DNA of 64,000 nucleotides, from assembly GCA_902618245.1 (NCBI GenBank), contig CACMZR010000003.1, forward strand, positions 1 to 64,000, in the 5' to 3' direction. The translations under genes and the position numbers were made by a program. Numbering within the stretch: the first letter of the stretch is position 1; every line of letters starts with the position of its first letter. Under the pieces are notes generated by a model. That model had not been told where the DNA came from. It ran no database searches and saw only the letters and a program-made list of their open reading frames with translations. Shown piece by piece: positions 8,252 through 17,511 of the stretch. The stretch is from an uncultured Bacteroidota bacterium. Its GTDB lineage: Bacteria; Bacteroidota; Bacteroidia; Flavobacteriales; Flavobacteriaceae.

Positions 8252-9120
8252 TGTTAAAAGATCAGCTGCAATTCAGAATTCAGCAACTTAACATAGCAGA
8301 AAAGATAATTTTAATAAATGTAATTTGTTTTGTATTACCACTTTTTTTTAAAACTATACTTTATTTATTTAATATACCTTCAAATTATTTTATAGGTCTT
8401 TTTGAACTTTCTTCTTCATTTAAAGATTTAATTTTTAAGCCTTGGACAGTTTTTACCTATGGTTTTTTACATTCAGGATTTTTTCATCTTTTCTGGAATA
8501 TGTATTTACTTTATTTTTCCTCAAGCCTGTTGTTAAACCTATTTAATCAAAATATATTTTTAAAGTTATATTTCTTGGGGATTTTTATTGGTGGTTTTGC
8601 GTTCATATTAAGCTATAATTTTTTTCCAGTATTTCAAAATGCAAATCCATACATGGTTGGGGCTTCAGCAGGTGTTATGTCAATATTCATATTCATATCT
8701 ACATATAGTCCTGATCTAGAAGTAAGAATTATTTTATTTAATATAAAGTTGCGTTACCTCGGTATTGCATTTGTTCTACTCGATGTAATTCAAATTCCAT
8801 ATGGTAATTCTGGAGGACATATTGCTCACTTAGGAGGTGCTTTTTATGGATTTATTTATGCTCAACGTCTTCAAAAAGGTGTTGACATAGGCCTACCATT
8901 TGAGAACTTGATAATTTGGACTTCCAAATTATTTTACTCTAAATCAAAATTGTATACCGTACACAAAAATGAAGTAAAATTAAAGACAAAAAAGAACAAG
9001 ATTTCTATTGAAAAAAACCAAAAAAAAATTGATGAAATACTTGATAAAATAAGTCAATCTGGATATGATAGTCTTTCAAAAGAAGAAAAAGATTTTCTCT
9101 TTAAGGTAGGTAAGAAATAA
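8248..9120 (+). CDS. Second rhomboid family intramembrane protease
   Basis: The start is taken as the ATG at 8248, which overlaps the previous stop as ATGA; an in-frame GTG at 8239 is less likely. The protein has 290 residues with a membrane core of about 220 residues. It has GFLHSGFFHLFWNMYLLYF, GASAG with the nucleophile Ser at about 140, and GGHIAHLGGAFYG with the catalytic His near 194. Here the usual GxSG is GASA, a variant seen in rhomboids. The C-terminal 70 residues are a charged, Lys-rich tail predicted to be soluble. It is a paralogue of the preceding gene, in a common unit with mutL. Confidence 0.88.
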   Translation: MMLKDQLQFRIQQLNIAEKIILINVICFVLPLFFKTILYLFNIPSNYFIGLFELSSSFKDLIFKPWTVFTYGFLHSGFFHLFWNMYLLYFSSSLLLNLFNQNIFLKLYFLGIFIGGFAFILSYNFFPVFQNANPYMVGASAGVMSIFIFISTYSPDLEVRIILFNIKLRYLGIAFVLLDVIQIPYGNSGGHIAHLGGAFYGFIYAQRLQKGVDIGLPFENLIIWTSKLFYSKSKLYTVHKNEVKLKTKKNKISIEKNQKKIDEILDKISQSGYDSLSKEEKDFLFKVGKK

Positions 9121-9130
9121 CTTGTATTTT

Positions 9131-10138
9131 ATGAATGGAACTAAAATTTTATTCAACGTGGCAATTTTAATAAATATTTTTTTTTTAATTCTACTCTTAA
9201 TTGGTGTAGAAAGCTCAAGCTTCAATTTAAATTGTCCAATTATAACCCTATCTACACCTTTTTTTATTTTAATAAATTTTGTTTTTTTTGTTTTTTGGCT
9301 TTTGAGATTTAAATGGCCAGCAATACTGTTCATTATTTATCTGATAATAGGATTTGATTCTTGGAAAATGTTTTATCAATTTAAATCAGATGCTATTATT
9401 ACTTCTAAAGGGCTTGATGTTATGAGCTTTAATGTTCGTTCATTTAATCGATTAGGATGGATAGAAAATAAAAATATTCCTCATTCAATTGCTTCATTTA
9501 TAAAAACTATTGCACCTGATGTTGTCTGTTTCCAAGAGTTTGCAAATGATTCATCCCCTAAATTTCAAGATTATCCATTCAAAGTATTTAAACCTTATAT
9601 TTTAAATGGACAAATAGGTTCATGCATAATCTCCAAGTACCCATTATTAAACTCTAAAACTATTTCATTTGAAAAATCATCAAATGGTGGAATGCAAAGT
9701 GATTTGATTTGGAAAAGAGACACATTAAGATTATATAACTTACATTTCGAGTCATTAAAATTTAACGGTAATGACAATATACTTTCCAAAAGTAACTTCA
9801 AAAAATTTATAAATAAAATGAGACAAGTTTTTGATCTTCAAAAACAACAAATCTTTCAATTTAGAGAATTAATAAAATCAAATAAATATCCGGTTATTAT
9901 ATGTACTGATTTAAATAATAATGTTTTTTCAAAAAATTATGATTATTTAGCTGAAGATCATCAAGACGCATTTATTGAAAAAGGTAGCGGTTTTGGTGCT
10001 ACTTACAAATTTCCACTCTTACCTATGAGAATTGACTTCATTTTAACCTCAAAAAGAATTAAAGTCCTTGACTTTAAAGTCCATAATGTTAATTTATCAG
10101 ATCATAAACCTATTTTAGCTTCATTAAAATGGCCTTAA
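9131..10138 (+). CDS. Membrane-anchored endonuclease/exonuclease/phosphatase family protein
   Basis: The start is taken as the ATG at 9131; an in-frame TTG at 9122 would add three residues. The protein has 335 residues. Three hydrophobic segments fill the first 85 residues, followed by an EEP (DNase I-like) domain: VMSFNVRSFNR, APDVVCFQEF with the metal-binding Glu, LYNLHFES, IICTDLNN and the terminal LSDHKPILASLKW with the catalytic Asp-His. The fold covers nucleases, inositol phosphatases and sphingomyelinases, so the substrate is open. It ends convergently with wbqC, stops overlapping. Confidence 0.85.
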   Translation: MNGTKILFNVAILINIFFLILLLIGVESSSFNLNCPIITLSTPFFILINFVFFVFWLLRFKWPAILFIIYLIIGFDSWKMFYQFKSDAIITSKGLDVMSFNVRSFNRLGWIENKNIPHSIASFIKTIAPDVVCFQEFANDSSPKFQDYPFKVFKPYILNGQIGSCIISKYPLLNSKTISFEKSSNGGMQSDLIWKRDTLRLYNLHFESLKFNGNDNILSKSNFKKFINKMRQVFDLQKQQIFQFRELIKSNKYPVIICTDLNNNVFSKNYDYLAEDHQDAFIEKGSGFGATYKFPLLPMRIDFILTSKRIKVLDFKVHNVNLSDHKPILASLKWP

Positions 10139-10752
10139 TTAAAGTTTAGTTTTATATTATTTAAATACCTTTTAGTTTCTGGGCCTAAATTAAATAAAAC
10201 GTCTAAAATACTAAGGTTTGGGATGAATCCATATTTATTTTTAAATACCTGAATATATGTTTTGAACTCAGTTTTGTAAACTTTTTTAGCAGAAATCAAT
10301 GAATCCAAGATGTCCAATTTGGTAGGGCCACAATTTACGATTTGGTAATCAAAAGAATGATCGAGTAGTAGCATCAGCTTTTCAATTAAAATAATATTAA
10401 AATGAAAAAGAGTTACTTGTTTTTTTTGAAAAAACGGATAGAGCTCAGATTCATAATATTCAAAATATGGTGATGATCTATATGCAGAGCATATTGATTT
10501 CCAATGAATTTTTTGCCAATTCCTATCATAATCAATACTCACATTTTTATAGGATTTTTTGATACTTCCTTTCGAATGTTTGATAGGGATAGTAAGTTTT
10601 AACTTTCCATTCGCACCATAAATTTCTGCCCTATTTCTAAAACTTTGTTTCTGATAACTTAATCCACCATAAAAATAAACTTTTGGCTGTTTTATCATCC
10701 ATGAAAAGTTTACAACATTTGGGAGATAAGCTGGACATAAAACAAATTTCAT
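10135..10752 (-). CDS. WbqC family protein
   Basis: The protein has 205 residues. The opening CPAYLPNVVNFSWMIKQPKVYFYGG and the segment FRNRAEIYGANGKLKLTIPI match WbqC-like proteins (PF08889), where the conserved opening P-x-Y-x-P is followed by N-R-x-x-I. WbqC-like genes are found in O-antigen clusters and, in Bacteroidota, next to lepB. The biochemical role is not firmly known. The start overlaps the end of lepB by 4 bases, indicating translational coupling. Confidence 0.8.
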   Translation of the reverse strand: MKFVLCPAYLPNVVNFSWMIKQPKVYFYGGLSYQKQSFRNRAEIYGANGKLKLTIPIKHSKGSIKKSYKNVSIDYDRNWQKIHWKSICSAYRSSPYFEYYESELYPFFQKKQVTLFHFNIILIEKLMLLLDHSFDYQIVNCGPTKLDILDSLISAKKVYKTEFKTYIQVFKNKYGFIPNLSILDVLFNLGPETKRYLNNIKLNFN

Positions 10753-12452
10753 GTTGTTTTATTATTTTTTCTCCTTCGATAAAAAACAAATCCTTGCCAA
10801 ATTACTAATGCTCCGATAAAGTGAGGAAAATAAGAAATTCTCTTTCCTAGACCGTCTACTGTTGTAAATACTCTATCCCAGCGAATTTTCCAATTTTTAA
10901 TTCCATCGTTTATACCTTTAATACTAAACCATATGAAAACTGGTTTACCTACAATATGGTCGTCCGGAACAAAACCCCAAAAACGGCTATCTTCAGATTT
11001 ATGCCTATTATCCCCCATCATCCAATAATAATCTTTTTTAAATGTATATTTTGTAGAGCTTATTCCATTTATTTTTACTCCAGAGGGAGTTAATTCAAGC
11101 ATATTACCCTCATATTCACCAATAATTTTTTTGAATAAAGAAAGATTTTTTCGGTTTAATTCAACAGTCATTCCTTTTTTAGGAATTACAATTGGCCCAA
11201 AGTTATCTTCATTCCAATCAAACGGAATTTTATTTGGAAAAAAAGCTTCATTCGGAACGTTTATTTTGTTAATCCTCCTTACAACACTGTCAATTCCAGG
11301 AAGTTTTCTTAAAGTTTCAGCTTCTCTCAAAGTCAAAGTAATTTCCTTTTTTAATTCAAGTATTTCACTAACCTTGAGCCCAGTTTTATATATTACCTCG
11401 CTTGGAAGTCCTTTACTTTCTGTTATTACTTTAAAATCCTCTCGAGTATTGCCTTTTCTTCCTATAATATAGGGTAATATTTGCTTATAACTCTGTTCAT
11501 TGATATTTTCAATTTTGTATAAGCGAGTGTAATCTGAATAGCCTTCGGCACCCAACTTCCTAGATGAGACACCTTTTTTGCTGTAGGCATAATGAATGTA
11601 TTGCACCTTAGCTCTTTCGGGCAAAACATTTTTGGATCCATTAGTAAAAACTAAACCATCGATAATTTCAAGAGTATCCCCAGGGACTCCGACACAACGT
11701 TTTACATAATTTGATTTTTTGTCTATTGGTTTATCAACCCTTTTTTCCTTTACAAAGAATTGACGAACTGTGTCGGCTGGCCAACTAAAAACTACAATTT
11801 CGTTACGTTTTATTTTTTTTATGCCAGGTAATCTCAGATAAGGAAATTGTGGTTTTTTCAGATAAGAACGAATTTTTAATATTGGTATAGTGTCGTGAAC
11901 CATTGGAAAAGAAACAGCAGTCATTGGAACCCTAGCTCCATAGTGAAACTTACTAACAAAAAGAAAGTCCCCTATAAGTAAAGATTTTTCTAATGATCCT
12001 GTGGGAATAATATACGGTTGAATTACATAATTGTGGACTATTGTGGCTGCAACAATAGCAAATAATATAGAACCTACAGTTTCTCCAAAATTTGTTCGCT
12101 GTTGTAAGTTTCTACTTGGAATATATTTCTGATTTTTACTATAATTTAATGTATAAACGTAAAGTCCAAGAGTTATAATTACTAATGCATTATTTTTTAG
12201 TGAATTCCATCCAAAACTTCGAAGAGTTTCTACCCAGATGACGATGAACATAATTAGGTTAATTGTAGGAATAAATAAAAGTAGAACCCACCAGGTTGGC
12301 CGTCTAATAATTTTCATCAAGATGTAAGCGTTATATACTGGGATTAGAGCTTGCCAAGAATGAAACCCTGCAATCTTATATAGTTTCCAAGTACCTAAAA
12401 AATGAACTATTTGTATAAGAAAAAAGAATAAAGTCCATTGAAGTAAAGTCAT
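10749..12452 (-). CDS. lepB: Signal peptidase I, long Bacteroidota type
   Basis: The protein has 567 residues, far longer than E. coli LepB (324). Four hydrophobic segments occupy residues 1-145. The nucleophile is Ser153 in IIPTGSLEKSLLIGD, the catalytic lysine lies in NYVKRCVGVPGD, and the C-terminal box is MGDNRHKSEDSRFWGFVP. A large insertion of about 200 residues lies between the lysine box and the C-terminal box, as in other Bacteroidota LepB proteins. A final hydrophobic segment lies near the C-terminus (FIGALVIWQGFVFY). It overlaps wbqC by 4 bases and follows dapB by 51 bases. Confidence 0.94.
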   Translation of the reverse strand: MTLLQWTLFFFLIQIVHFLGTWKLYKIAGFHSWQALIPVYNAYILMKIIRRPTWWVLLLFIPTINLIMFIVIWVETLRSFGWNSLKNNALVIITLGLYVYTLNYSKNQKYIPSRNLQQRTNFGETVGSILFAIVAATIVHNYVIQPYIIPTGSLEKSLLIGDFLFVSKFHYGARVPMTAVSFPMVHDTIPILKIRSYLKKPQFPYLRLPGIKKIKRNEIVVFSWPADTVRQFFVKEKRVDKPIDKKSNYVKRCVGVPGDTLEIIDGLVFTNGSKNVLPERAKVQYIHYAYSKKGVSSRKLGAEGYSDYTRLYKIENINEQSYKQILPYIIGRKGNTREDFKVITESKGLPSEVIYKTGLKVSEILELKKEITLTLREAETLRKLPGIDSVVRRINKINVPNEAFFPNKIPFDWNEDNFGPIVIPKKGMTVELNRKNLSLFKKIIGEYEGNMLELTPSGVKINGISSTKYTFKKDYYWMMGDNRHKSEDSRFWGFVPDDHIVGKPVFIWFSIKGINDGIKNWKIRWDRVFTTVDGLGKRISYFPHFIGALVIWQGFVFYRRRKNNKTT

Positions 12453-12503
12453 ATTTTTTTTATAAAGATAATAGTGATCATTACAATTCTATCCAAAGAA
12501 TTG

Positions 12504-13205
12504 TTAAATTTTTAAGACATCATTCATACTGAATATACCCTTTTTATTAACTAACCATTCTGCTGCAATTACCGCACCTAATGCAAATCCATCTCTTTTA
12601 TAAGCCTCATGTTTAATTGAGATTTCATCAAGCTTAGAAACATAATTAACTGAGTGGGTTCCAGGATTATCCCCATCTCTAATTGATTCTATTTTTAAGG
12701 ATTTGTTCTTTTGCGTTCCTAACTCCCATTTTTCATAAACTGAGCTATTAATAATATCTTCAGCCAAACTTATTGCGGTTCCACTTGGTGAATCTAATTT
12801 TTCAGCATGATGAATTTCTTCAATTGAAGCTCTGTAACCAAGTGTTTCAGAACTCATCAATTTTGCTAAATATTTATTCACTTTAAAAAAAATGTTAACA
12901 CCTATACTGAAGTTCGATGCATATAAAAAACTACTATCATTTTTAATACAAAATTTTTCAACTTCAGAAATTCTATTAAGCCATCCTGTCGTTCCACATA
13001 CAACAGGAATTTTATTTCCTAAAGCAAGCTTGATATTTGAAACAGCTGATTCAGGAACACTAAAATTTATAGCTACATCTGCTTCAATCAATGATCCCTT
13101 TTCATAGTCTCTATCAAGAATAAAACAAATTCTGTGCTTTCTTTTTTTGGCATATGAATCAATCATTTTACCCATTTTTCCGTATCCTAACAATGCAATT
13201 TTCAT
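12504..13205 (-). CDS. dapB: 4-hydroxy-tetrahydrodipicolinate reductase
   Basis: The protein has 233 residues, short but usual for Bacteroidota. It reduces the dipicolinate precursor with NAD(P)H in lysine and diaminopimelate synthesis. LLGYGKMGKMI is the nucleotide-binding loop, VVCGTTGW and ASNFSIGVN line the active site, and EIHHAEKLDSPSGTA carries the catalytic His pair, Lys and the substrate-binding SGT. It lies 3 bases downstream of the DUF5683 gene and upstream of lepB in the parA-to-wbqC unit. Confidence 0.95.
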   Translation of the reverse strand: MKIALLGYGKMGKMIDSYAKKRKHRICFILDRDYEKGSLIEADVAINFSVPESAVSNIKLALGNKIPVVCGTTGWLNRISEVEKFCIKNDSSFLYASNFSIGVNIFFKVNKYLAKLMSSETLGYRASIEEIHHAEKLDSPSGTAISLAEDIINSSVYEKWELGTQKNKSLKIESIRDGDNPGTHSVNYVSKLDEISIKHEAYKRDGFALGAVIAAEWLVNKKGIFSMNDVLKI

Positions 13206-13208
13206 GAT

Positions 13209-13796
13209 CTAAAATTTTAAAGCTAAACGAAGACCTCTTATTTCTTCATCGATAATTAAATTTGGTGTAACTGACAAATCCTCGCTCACATTAAATTGAA
13301 GTAAATGAGCACTTACATTTGCTTCCAATATATTAAGCATATAAGACAGTGCAGCTAATACTAATGCTATATCTCGATAGTTTTTATGAAATTCCATACC
13401 AAGGAGAAGTTGTTCTGTAGTTATAGGTATTGCAAGTTCTAGAAATCTATCATCAAAAAAACCATTAAGTCTCCTTTTGTAAGCATTTCTATATTCGTTC
13501 ATCTCTTTGTTATTCAAATCAAAATAATAAAGAGAAGCGCCTATTGCGGAATAAATAATTGGAATTTTCCAGGCTTTTCCTAAATATGCTTGGCCTAAAC
13601 CGGGTATAATTGCTGAGTAAAATGCTGCTTTAGATGGTGTTAGTGGGTCGTTAATCAAACGTTTCAATCTTAAAGAACGCTTAGACTGCTCAAAAATTGA
13701 ATCCTTAATTGCAAGATTATTTTGGATCCTTTGTGAAAAATTTATGTTACAAATTAATAGTAAGATGAGAAAAAAATCTAACGTTTTAACTTTCAC
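13209..13796 (-). CDS. DUF5683 family membrane protein
   Basis: The protein has 195 residues. An N-terminal signal (FFLILLLICNINFS) precedes the conserved DPLTPSKAAFYSAIIPGLGQ, GKAWKIPIIYSAIGASLYYF and YRNAYKRR elements, with two or three further membrane segments. In Bacteroidota this family lies between parB and dapB, which is also the case here. No function is established. It overlaps the 3' end of parB by 11 bases. Confidence 0.8.
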   Translation of the reverse strand: MKVKTLDFFLILLLICNINFSQRIQNNLAIKDSIFEQSKRSLRLKRLINDPLTPSKAAFYSAIIPGLGQAYLGKAWKIPIIYSAIGASLYYFDLNNKEMNEYRNAYKRRLNGFFDDRFLELAIPITTEQLLLGMEFHKNYRDIALVLAALSYMLNILEANVSAHLLQFNVSEDLSVTPNLIIDEEIRGLRLALKF

Positions 13797-14676
13797 TTTT
13801 AATTTTATTTAAAATATCCTGAAGTTTTTCTTGAGAATCAAATAAAATTTTCATGTAACCTTTACCATTATCATTAGAAATTACGGAAACTGATGTTTCA
13901 AAAATTTCTTCTAATTCAATAGCTGATTGTTTTAAAAACGGTGAGGAGTAATTATATGATTTTTCAATCGGATTTTTAATTTCCTGAACTAATTTTTCAA
14001 CTTGTCGAACTGAAAGCCCTTTTTTTATGATTTTCTTATATAATTTGACTTGAACACTTAAATCGGAAATGTTTATGAGTGCTCGACCATGGCCCATTGA
14101 AACAAATTTATCTCTAATACCTGTTTGAATTATAGGATCTAATTTTAGCAATCGAATATAATTTGCTATTGTTGATCTTTTTTTTCCTATCCTATCACTC
14201 AGCTGTTCTTGAGTTAAATTAATTTCAACTAAAAGCCTTTGATAAGATAACGCGATTTCAATTGGATCTAGATCTTCTCTTTGAATATTTTCAACTAATG
14301 CCATCTCCAACAACTCTGAATCGTTAGCTAATCGAATGTATGCTGGGATTTTATCTATGCCAGCCAGTATAGTTGCTTTGAGTCTTCGTTCACCAGATAT
14401 TAGTTGGTATTCCTCAGCTTTCATTTTCCGGACTGTTATTGGCTGAATTATTCCAAGTTCACCTATTGAAATGCTTAACTCTTTTAGAGATTCTTCATTA
14501 AAATTACTTCTGGGTTGTGAAGGATTTGTTTTAATATTCGATACTGGCAATTTAACTATACTAGTAATTGATTTAGAAGAATTTTTTTCTAGTATTGTTT
14601 TGTCTGAATCCTTAGGATCATTTAATAAAGCAGAAAGTCCTCTTCCTAAAACTTGCTTTCTATTGGATTTTGCCAC
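13786..14676 (-). CDS. parB: Chromosome partitioning protein ParB
   Basis: The protein has 296 residues. The start is a GTG at 14674-14676, giving MAKSNRKQVLGRGLSALL, the standard ParB opening; no ATG fits. The ParB/Spo0J N-domain includes LSISIGELGIIQPITVRK and the CTP-binding segment ISGERRLKA. It is followed by the HTH region (LTQEQLSDRIGKKRSTIANYIRLL) and a C-terminal dimerisation domain. ParB spreads from parS sites as a CTP-gated clamp. The first 31 bases overlap parA, so the two are translationally linked. I did not recognise a parS palindrome in the window. Confidence 0.95.
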   Translation of the reverse strand: MAKSNRKQVLGRGLSALLNDPKDSDKTILEKNSSKSITSIVKLPVSNIKTNPSQPRSNFNEESLKELSISIGELGIIQPITVRKMKAEEYQLISGERRLKATILAGIDKIPAYIRLANDSELLEMALVENIQREDLDPIEIALSYQRLLVEINLTQEQLSDRIGKKRSTIANYIRLLKLDPIIQTGIRDKFVSMGHGRALINISDLSVQVKLYKKIIKKGLSVRQVEKLVQEIKNPIEKSYNYSSPFLKQSAIELEEIFETSVSVISNDNGKGYMKILFDSQEKLQDILNKIKSES

Positions 14677-15440
14677 TGTTTATTTCTTTTAATTATTTCA
14701 TTTCCTAATGATAAATAACTTTTTGCACCTCGGCTTGAAACATCATATTTAATAATATCTAGACCAAAGCTCGGAGCCTCACTAAGTTTTATATTTCTTT
14801 GGATAATAGTTTTGAAGACCATTTTACCAAAATGTTTTCTAACTTCTTCAACAACCTGGTTGGATAATCTCAAACGCATATCGTACATTGTTAGAAGAAG
14901 ACCTTCAATATCAAGTTCATTGTTGTGAATTTTTTGAACACTTTTTATTGTATTTAATAATTTTCCTAGCCCTTCAAGGGCAAAATATTCGCATTGAATT
15001 GGAATAATGACTGCTTGTGCTGCAACAAGAGCGTTTAGTGTAATTAAACCTAAAGAGGGAGCACAATCAATCATAATAAAATCATATTGATCTTGAACTT
15101 CCTTGAGTATTTTTTTTAACATATATTCTCTATCCACCTTATCAACTAATTCAATTTCTGATGCTACTAAATCAATGTGGGAAGGAACTAAATCTACATT
15201 TGTACTTTTTGTTTTAATTATACTTTCAGAAGCAAGAGCAGTGTGTTCTAAAAGTTGATAAGTGCCGTTTTTTCTGCTGTCCAAACCTACTCCCAAACCA
15301 GAGGTTGCATTTGCTTGGGGATCAGCATCAATTAATAATATTTTCTTTTCTAAAATACCGAGAGCAGCTGCGAGATTTACAGCTGTTGTAGTTTTACCAA
15401 CACCCCCTTTTTGGTTTGCAATAGCGATTATTTTACCCAT
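14646..15440 (-). CDS. parA: Chromosome partitioning ATPase ParA
   Basis: The protein has 264 residues. The deviant Walker A KGGVGKTT is at about residues 10-17, IDADPQANAT is the A-prime motif, and MIDCAPSLGLIT is the Walker B region. As a ParA/Soj ATPase it should bind DNA non-specifically and move ParB-parS complexes. It is the first gene of the leftward run parA-parB-DUF5683-dapB-lepB-wbqC. About 115 bases separate it from the FtsB-like gene upstream. Confidence 0.95.
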   Translation of the reverse strand: MGKIIAIANQKGGVGKTTTAVNLAAALGILEKKILLIDADPQANATSGLGVGLDSRKNGTYQLLEHTALASESIIKTKSTNVDLVPSHIDLVASEIELVDKVDREYMLKKILKEVQDQYDFIMIDCAPSLGLITLNALVAAQAVIIPIQCEYFALEGLGKLLNTIKSVQKIHNNELDIEGLLLTMYDMRLRLSNQVVEEVRKHFGKMVFKTIIQRNIKLSEAPSFGLDIIKYDVSSRGAKSYLSLGNEIIKRNKQWQNPIESKF

Positions 15441-15556
15441 GTTTTTAATAAAAAAACTTTCTAAAAATACAATTATTTAATCCCTTAAAAAAGATTCTTT
15501 TAATATGATTTGATAATTATTTTAAATAAAAAATTATATAATTTTAACTTCAATTT

Positions 15557-15871
15557 TCAATCTTGTGTTTCAATAATATATATAGTTTCATTTTCTTTTT
15601 TGTGACCATAATTCTCTCTTGCAAAGCTTTCTAAACTATCAATATTATTTAGTTTATTGATTGTGTTTTTATCATTATTAATAATTGCTTCAAGTGCTTT
15701 TTTCTCGCTTTCAAGTTTTTTAATCTCTTTGTTAAGCTCACTATGTATAATTAAGGAGTGGGAATCAATAAAAACCATCCATATAATAAACCCAACTAAA
15801 ATGCTTCCATAAATCAAATATGAACGCTTGACTGAATTAAGGTTATTCCAATTAAAATTATTTTTGATCAT
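15557..15871 (-). CDS. FtsB/DivIC-like septum formation protein
   Basis: The protein has 104 residues: a short cytoplasmic N-terminus, one membrane segment at about 18-36 (YLIYGSILVGFIIWMVFI), a coiled coil rich in Lys and Glu from 40 to 75, and the family-typical end SLESFARENYG. FtsB/DivIC proteins join FtsL and FtsQ at the division septum. It overlaps the 3' end of the cytochrome c gene by 4 bases, so it is the last gene of a unit that starts with a sugar dehydrogenase, an unusual partner set. Confidence 0.78.
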   Translation of the reverse strand: MIKNNFNWNNLNSVKRSYLIYGSILVGFIIWMVFIDSHSLIIHSELNKEIKKLESEKKALEAIINNDKNTINKLNNIDSLESFARENYGHKKENETIYIIETQD

Positions 15872-16281
15872 TTAAGAATAGACTTTTTGATCTTATCAAC
15901 TCTTTCGAACGTAACAAATTCCTCTGAATTATTTCCCCACTCATTCAAAATATAATTCATAATATCAGCTATTTCGTCATTATCTAGTCCTTGATACGCC
16001 ATATAACTGTTGTAAGATTTGCCATTTACAACTATCTCACCTTTCAAGCCATATTTTAATCCAGCTATTGAAAGATCAATATTATTGAGTAAATAGTCTG
16101 AAGATTTTAATGGTGGGATTAAATCTGTTTGACCTTCTCCATTAAATCCATGGCATCGATAACAAAAATCCTTATATAATTCAGCACCATTTTTGATGCT
16201 TTCAGATTTACTTTTCTGTACTCGTAAATTTAGAAATGCAATCAAGCAAAAGGATATATACATTAATAATACAGATTTCAT
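15868..16281 (-). CDS. Small c-type cytochrome
   Basis: The protein has 137 residues with an N-terminal hydrophobic signal or anchor (residues 4-19). One haem c site is visible, CYRCH at residues 40-44, followed by GFNGEGQTDLIPPLKSSDYL, typical of class I cytochrome c. The distal Met is probably in YNSYMAYQGLDNDEIADIMNYI near residue 100. It acts in the periplasm as an electron carrier. It overlaps the sugar dehydrogenase by 4 bases, so it is a good candidate to accept its electrons. Confidence 0.85.
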   Translation of the reverse strand: MKSVLLMYISFCLIAFLNLRVQKSKSESIKNGAELYKDFCYRCHGFNGEGQTDLIPPLKSSDYLLNNIDLSIAGLKYGLKGEIVVNGKSYNSYMAYQGLDNDEIADIMNYILNEWGNNSEEFVTFERVDKIKKSILK

Positions 16282-17411
16282 TTTGTGGGCAAAACTTTTA
16301 CAACTCCGGTCCCTTCGATACCAAGATATAAATAACCATCTGGCCCTTCGACAACGTTTCTAACTCTACCAATTCCATCTAATATTTTTTCTCTCTTCAC
16401 AACCTTATTTTCTTTTATTACTAAACGTTCTAAATATTCGAATTTTAGCGATCCTACAAATAAATTATCTTTCCAATCACCATAAATATTTGATGTAGAA
16501 AAAGCCATACCACTAGGAGCTATAGATGGAATCCAATAATAGAAGGGCTGTTCCATGCCAGGAAGACTTGTGGTCTTTCCTAAAGGACTTATGCCAACGT
16601 AGTCGATATAATCCTTCCCATAAGTTATTTTTGGCCAACCATAGTTTAATCCTTTTCTTATGATATTAATCTCATCACCTCCACGCGGACCGTGTTCATG
16701 CTCCCATATTTGACCAGTTTTCGGATGAATTGTCATACCTTGGGGATTTCTATGTCCATATGAGAAAATAGCATCCTTTACGTTATTAATTCCTATAAAT
16801 GGATTGTCAGATGGAATTGAACCATCGAGATTTAAACGATAAATTTTACCTGCATCTCTTGTTATATCTTGTGGATTTAAATCTCTTTCTCCTCGGTCAC
16901 CAATACTAAAATAAACGTGACCTTTTTTATCAAAAATTATTCGAGACCCCCAATGTTGAGAAACTTTTGTATTCGGTGTTGCTTTGTAAAGTTGTTTTAC
17001 ATTAATTAATTTTAAACCATCTAATATTGCTGAATATAGAGAAGTATTGCCTCCTTTCTTGTCATTTTCTGTGTTTACTCCCAATGTAAAAAATATAGTT
17101 TTATTTAATTTAAAATCTGGATGAAGTGCAACATCCAAAAGACCTCCTTGTCCTCTAAAATAAACATTTGGAAGACCGTCAACTTCTTTTTTAATTCCAT
17201 TTTTTACATGATAAAGGATTCCCGATTGCTCAGTCACTAACAGTTCCTCTGAATTAATAAATGCCATACCCCATGGTACAAAAATCCCGTCAACAACTAA
17301 CTCATAAGAGTAATTTTTTTCTTGCCCCAATATGGGTGGTTTATTTTCTTGAGAGCACGCTATTTGAGAGCAAACGATTATTAAAGCAAATATCAGAATT
17401 TGTTTCTTCAT
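16278..17411 (-). CDS. PQQ-dependent sugar dehydrogenase (GSDH/Asd family) lipoprotein
   Basis: The protein has 377 residues. A lipoprotein-type signal ends at Cys19 (SQIAC). The six-bladed beta-propeller of the glucose/sorbosone dehydrogenase family is recognisable from WGMAFINSEELLVTEQSG, the QHWGSRIIFDKKGHVYFSIGDRG block, SYGHRNPQGMTIHPKTGQIW, and HEHGPRGGDEINII. Family members oxidise aldose sugars in the periplasm with PQQ; they do not need a membrane quinone domain. The adjoining cytochrome c is the likely acceptor. No PQQ synthesis genes are in the window, so the cofactor source is unknown. Confidence 0.86.
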   Translation of the reverse strand: MKKQILIFALIIVCSQIACSQENKPPILGQEKNYSYELVVDGIFVPWGMAFINSEELLVTEQSGILYHVKNGIKKEVDGLPNVYFRGQGGLLDVALHPDFKLNKTIFFTLGVNTENDKKGGNTSLYSAILDGLKLINVKQLYKATPNTKVSQHWGSRIIFDKKGHVYFSIGDRGERDLNPQDITRDAGKIYRLNLDGSIPSDNPFIGINNVKDAIFSYGHRNPQGMTIHPKTGQIWEHEHGPRGGDEINIIRKGLNYGWPKITYGKDYIDYVGISPLGKTTSLPGMEQPFYYWIPSIAPSGMAFSTSNIYGDWKDNLFVGSLKFEYLERLVIKENKVVKREKILDGIGRVRNVVEGPDGYLYLGIEGTGVVKVLPTK

Positions 17412-17511
17412 AATTTTATCTTAATCTATAGATATTTCTTTTGTTAAATTATGATTTTATTTTCTAAACCTATTAAATTGATAAGTTAAGTTTTACAGGT
17501 TTTAGCAAATG

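Noticed and set aside
13786-15556. parS sites near parAB
   Set aside because: No TGTTNCACGTGAAACA-like palindrome was recognised; some half-matches such as GTTCCACATACAACA at about 12.99 kb are not palindromic.
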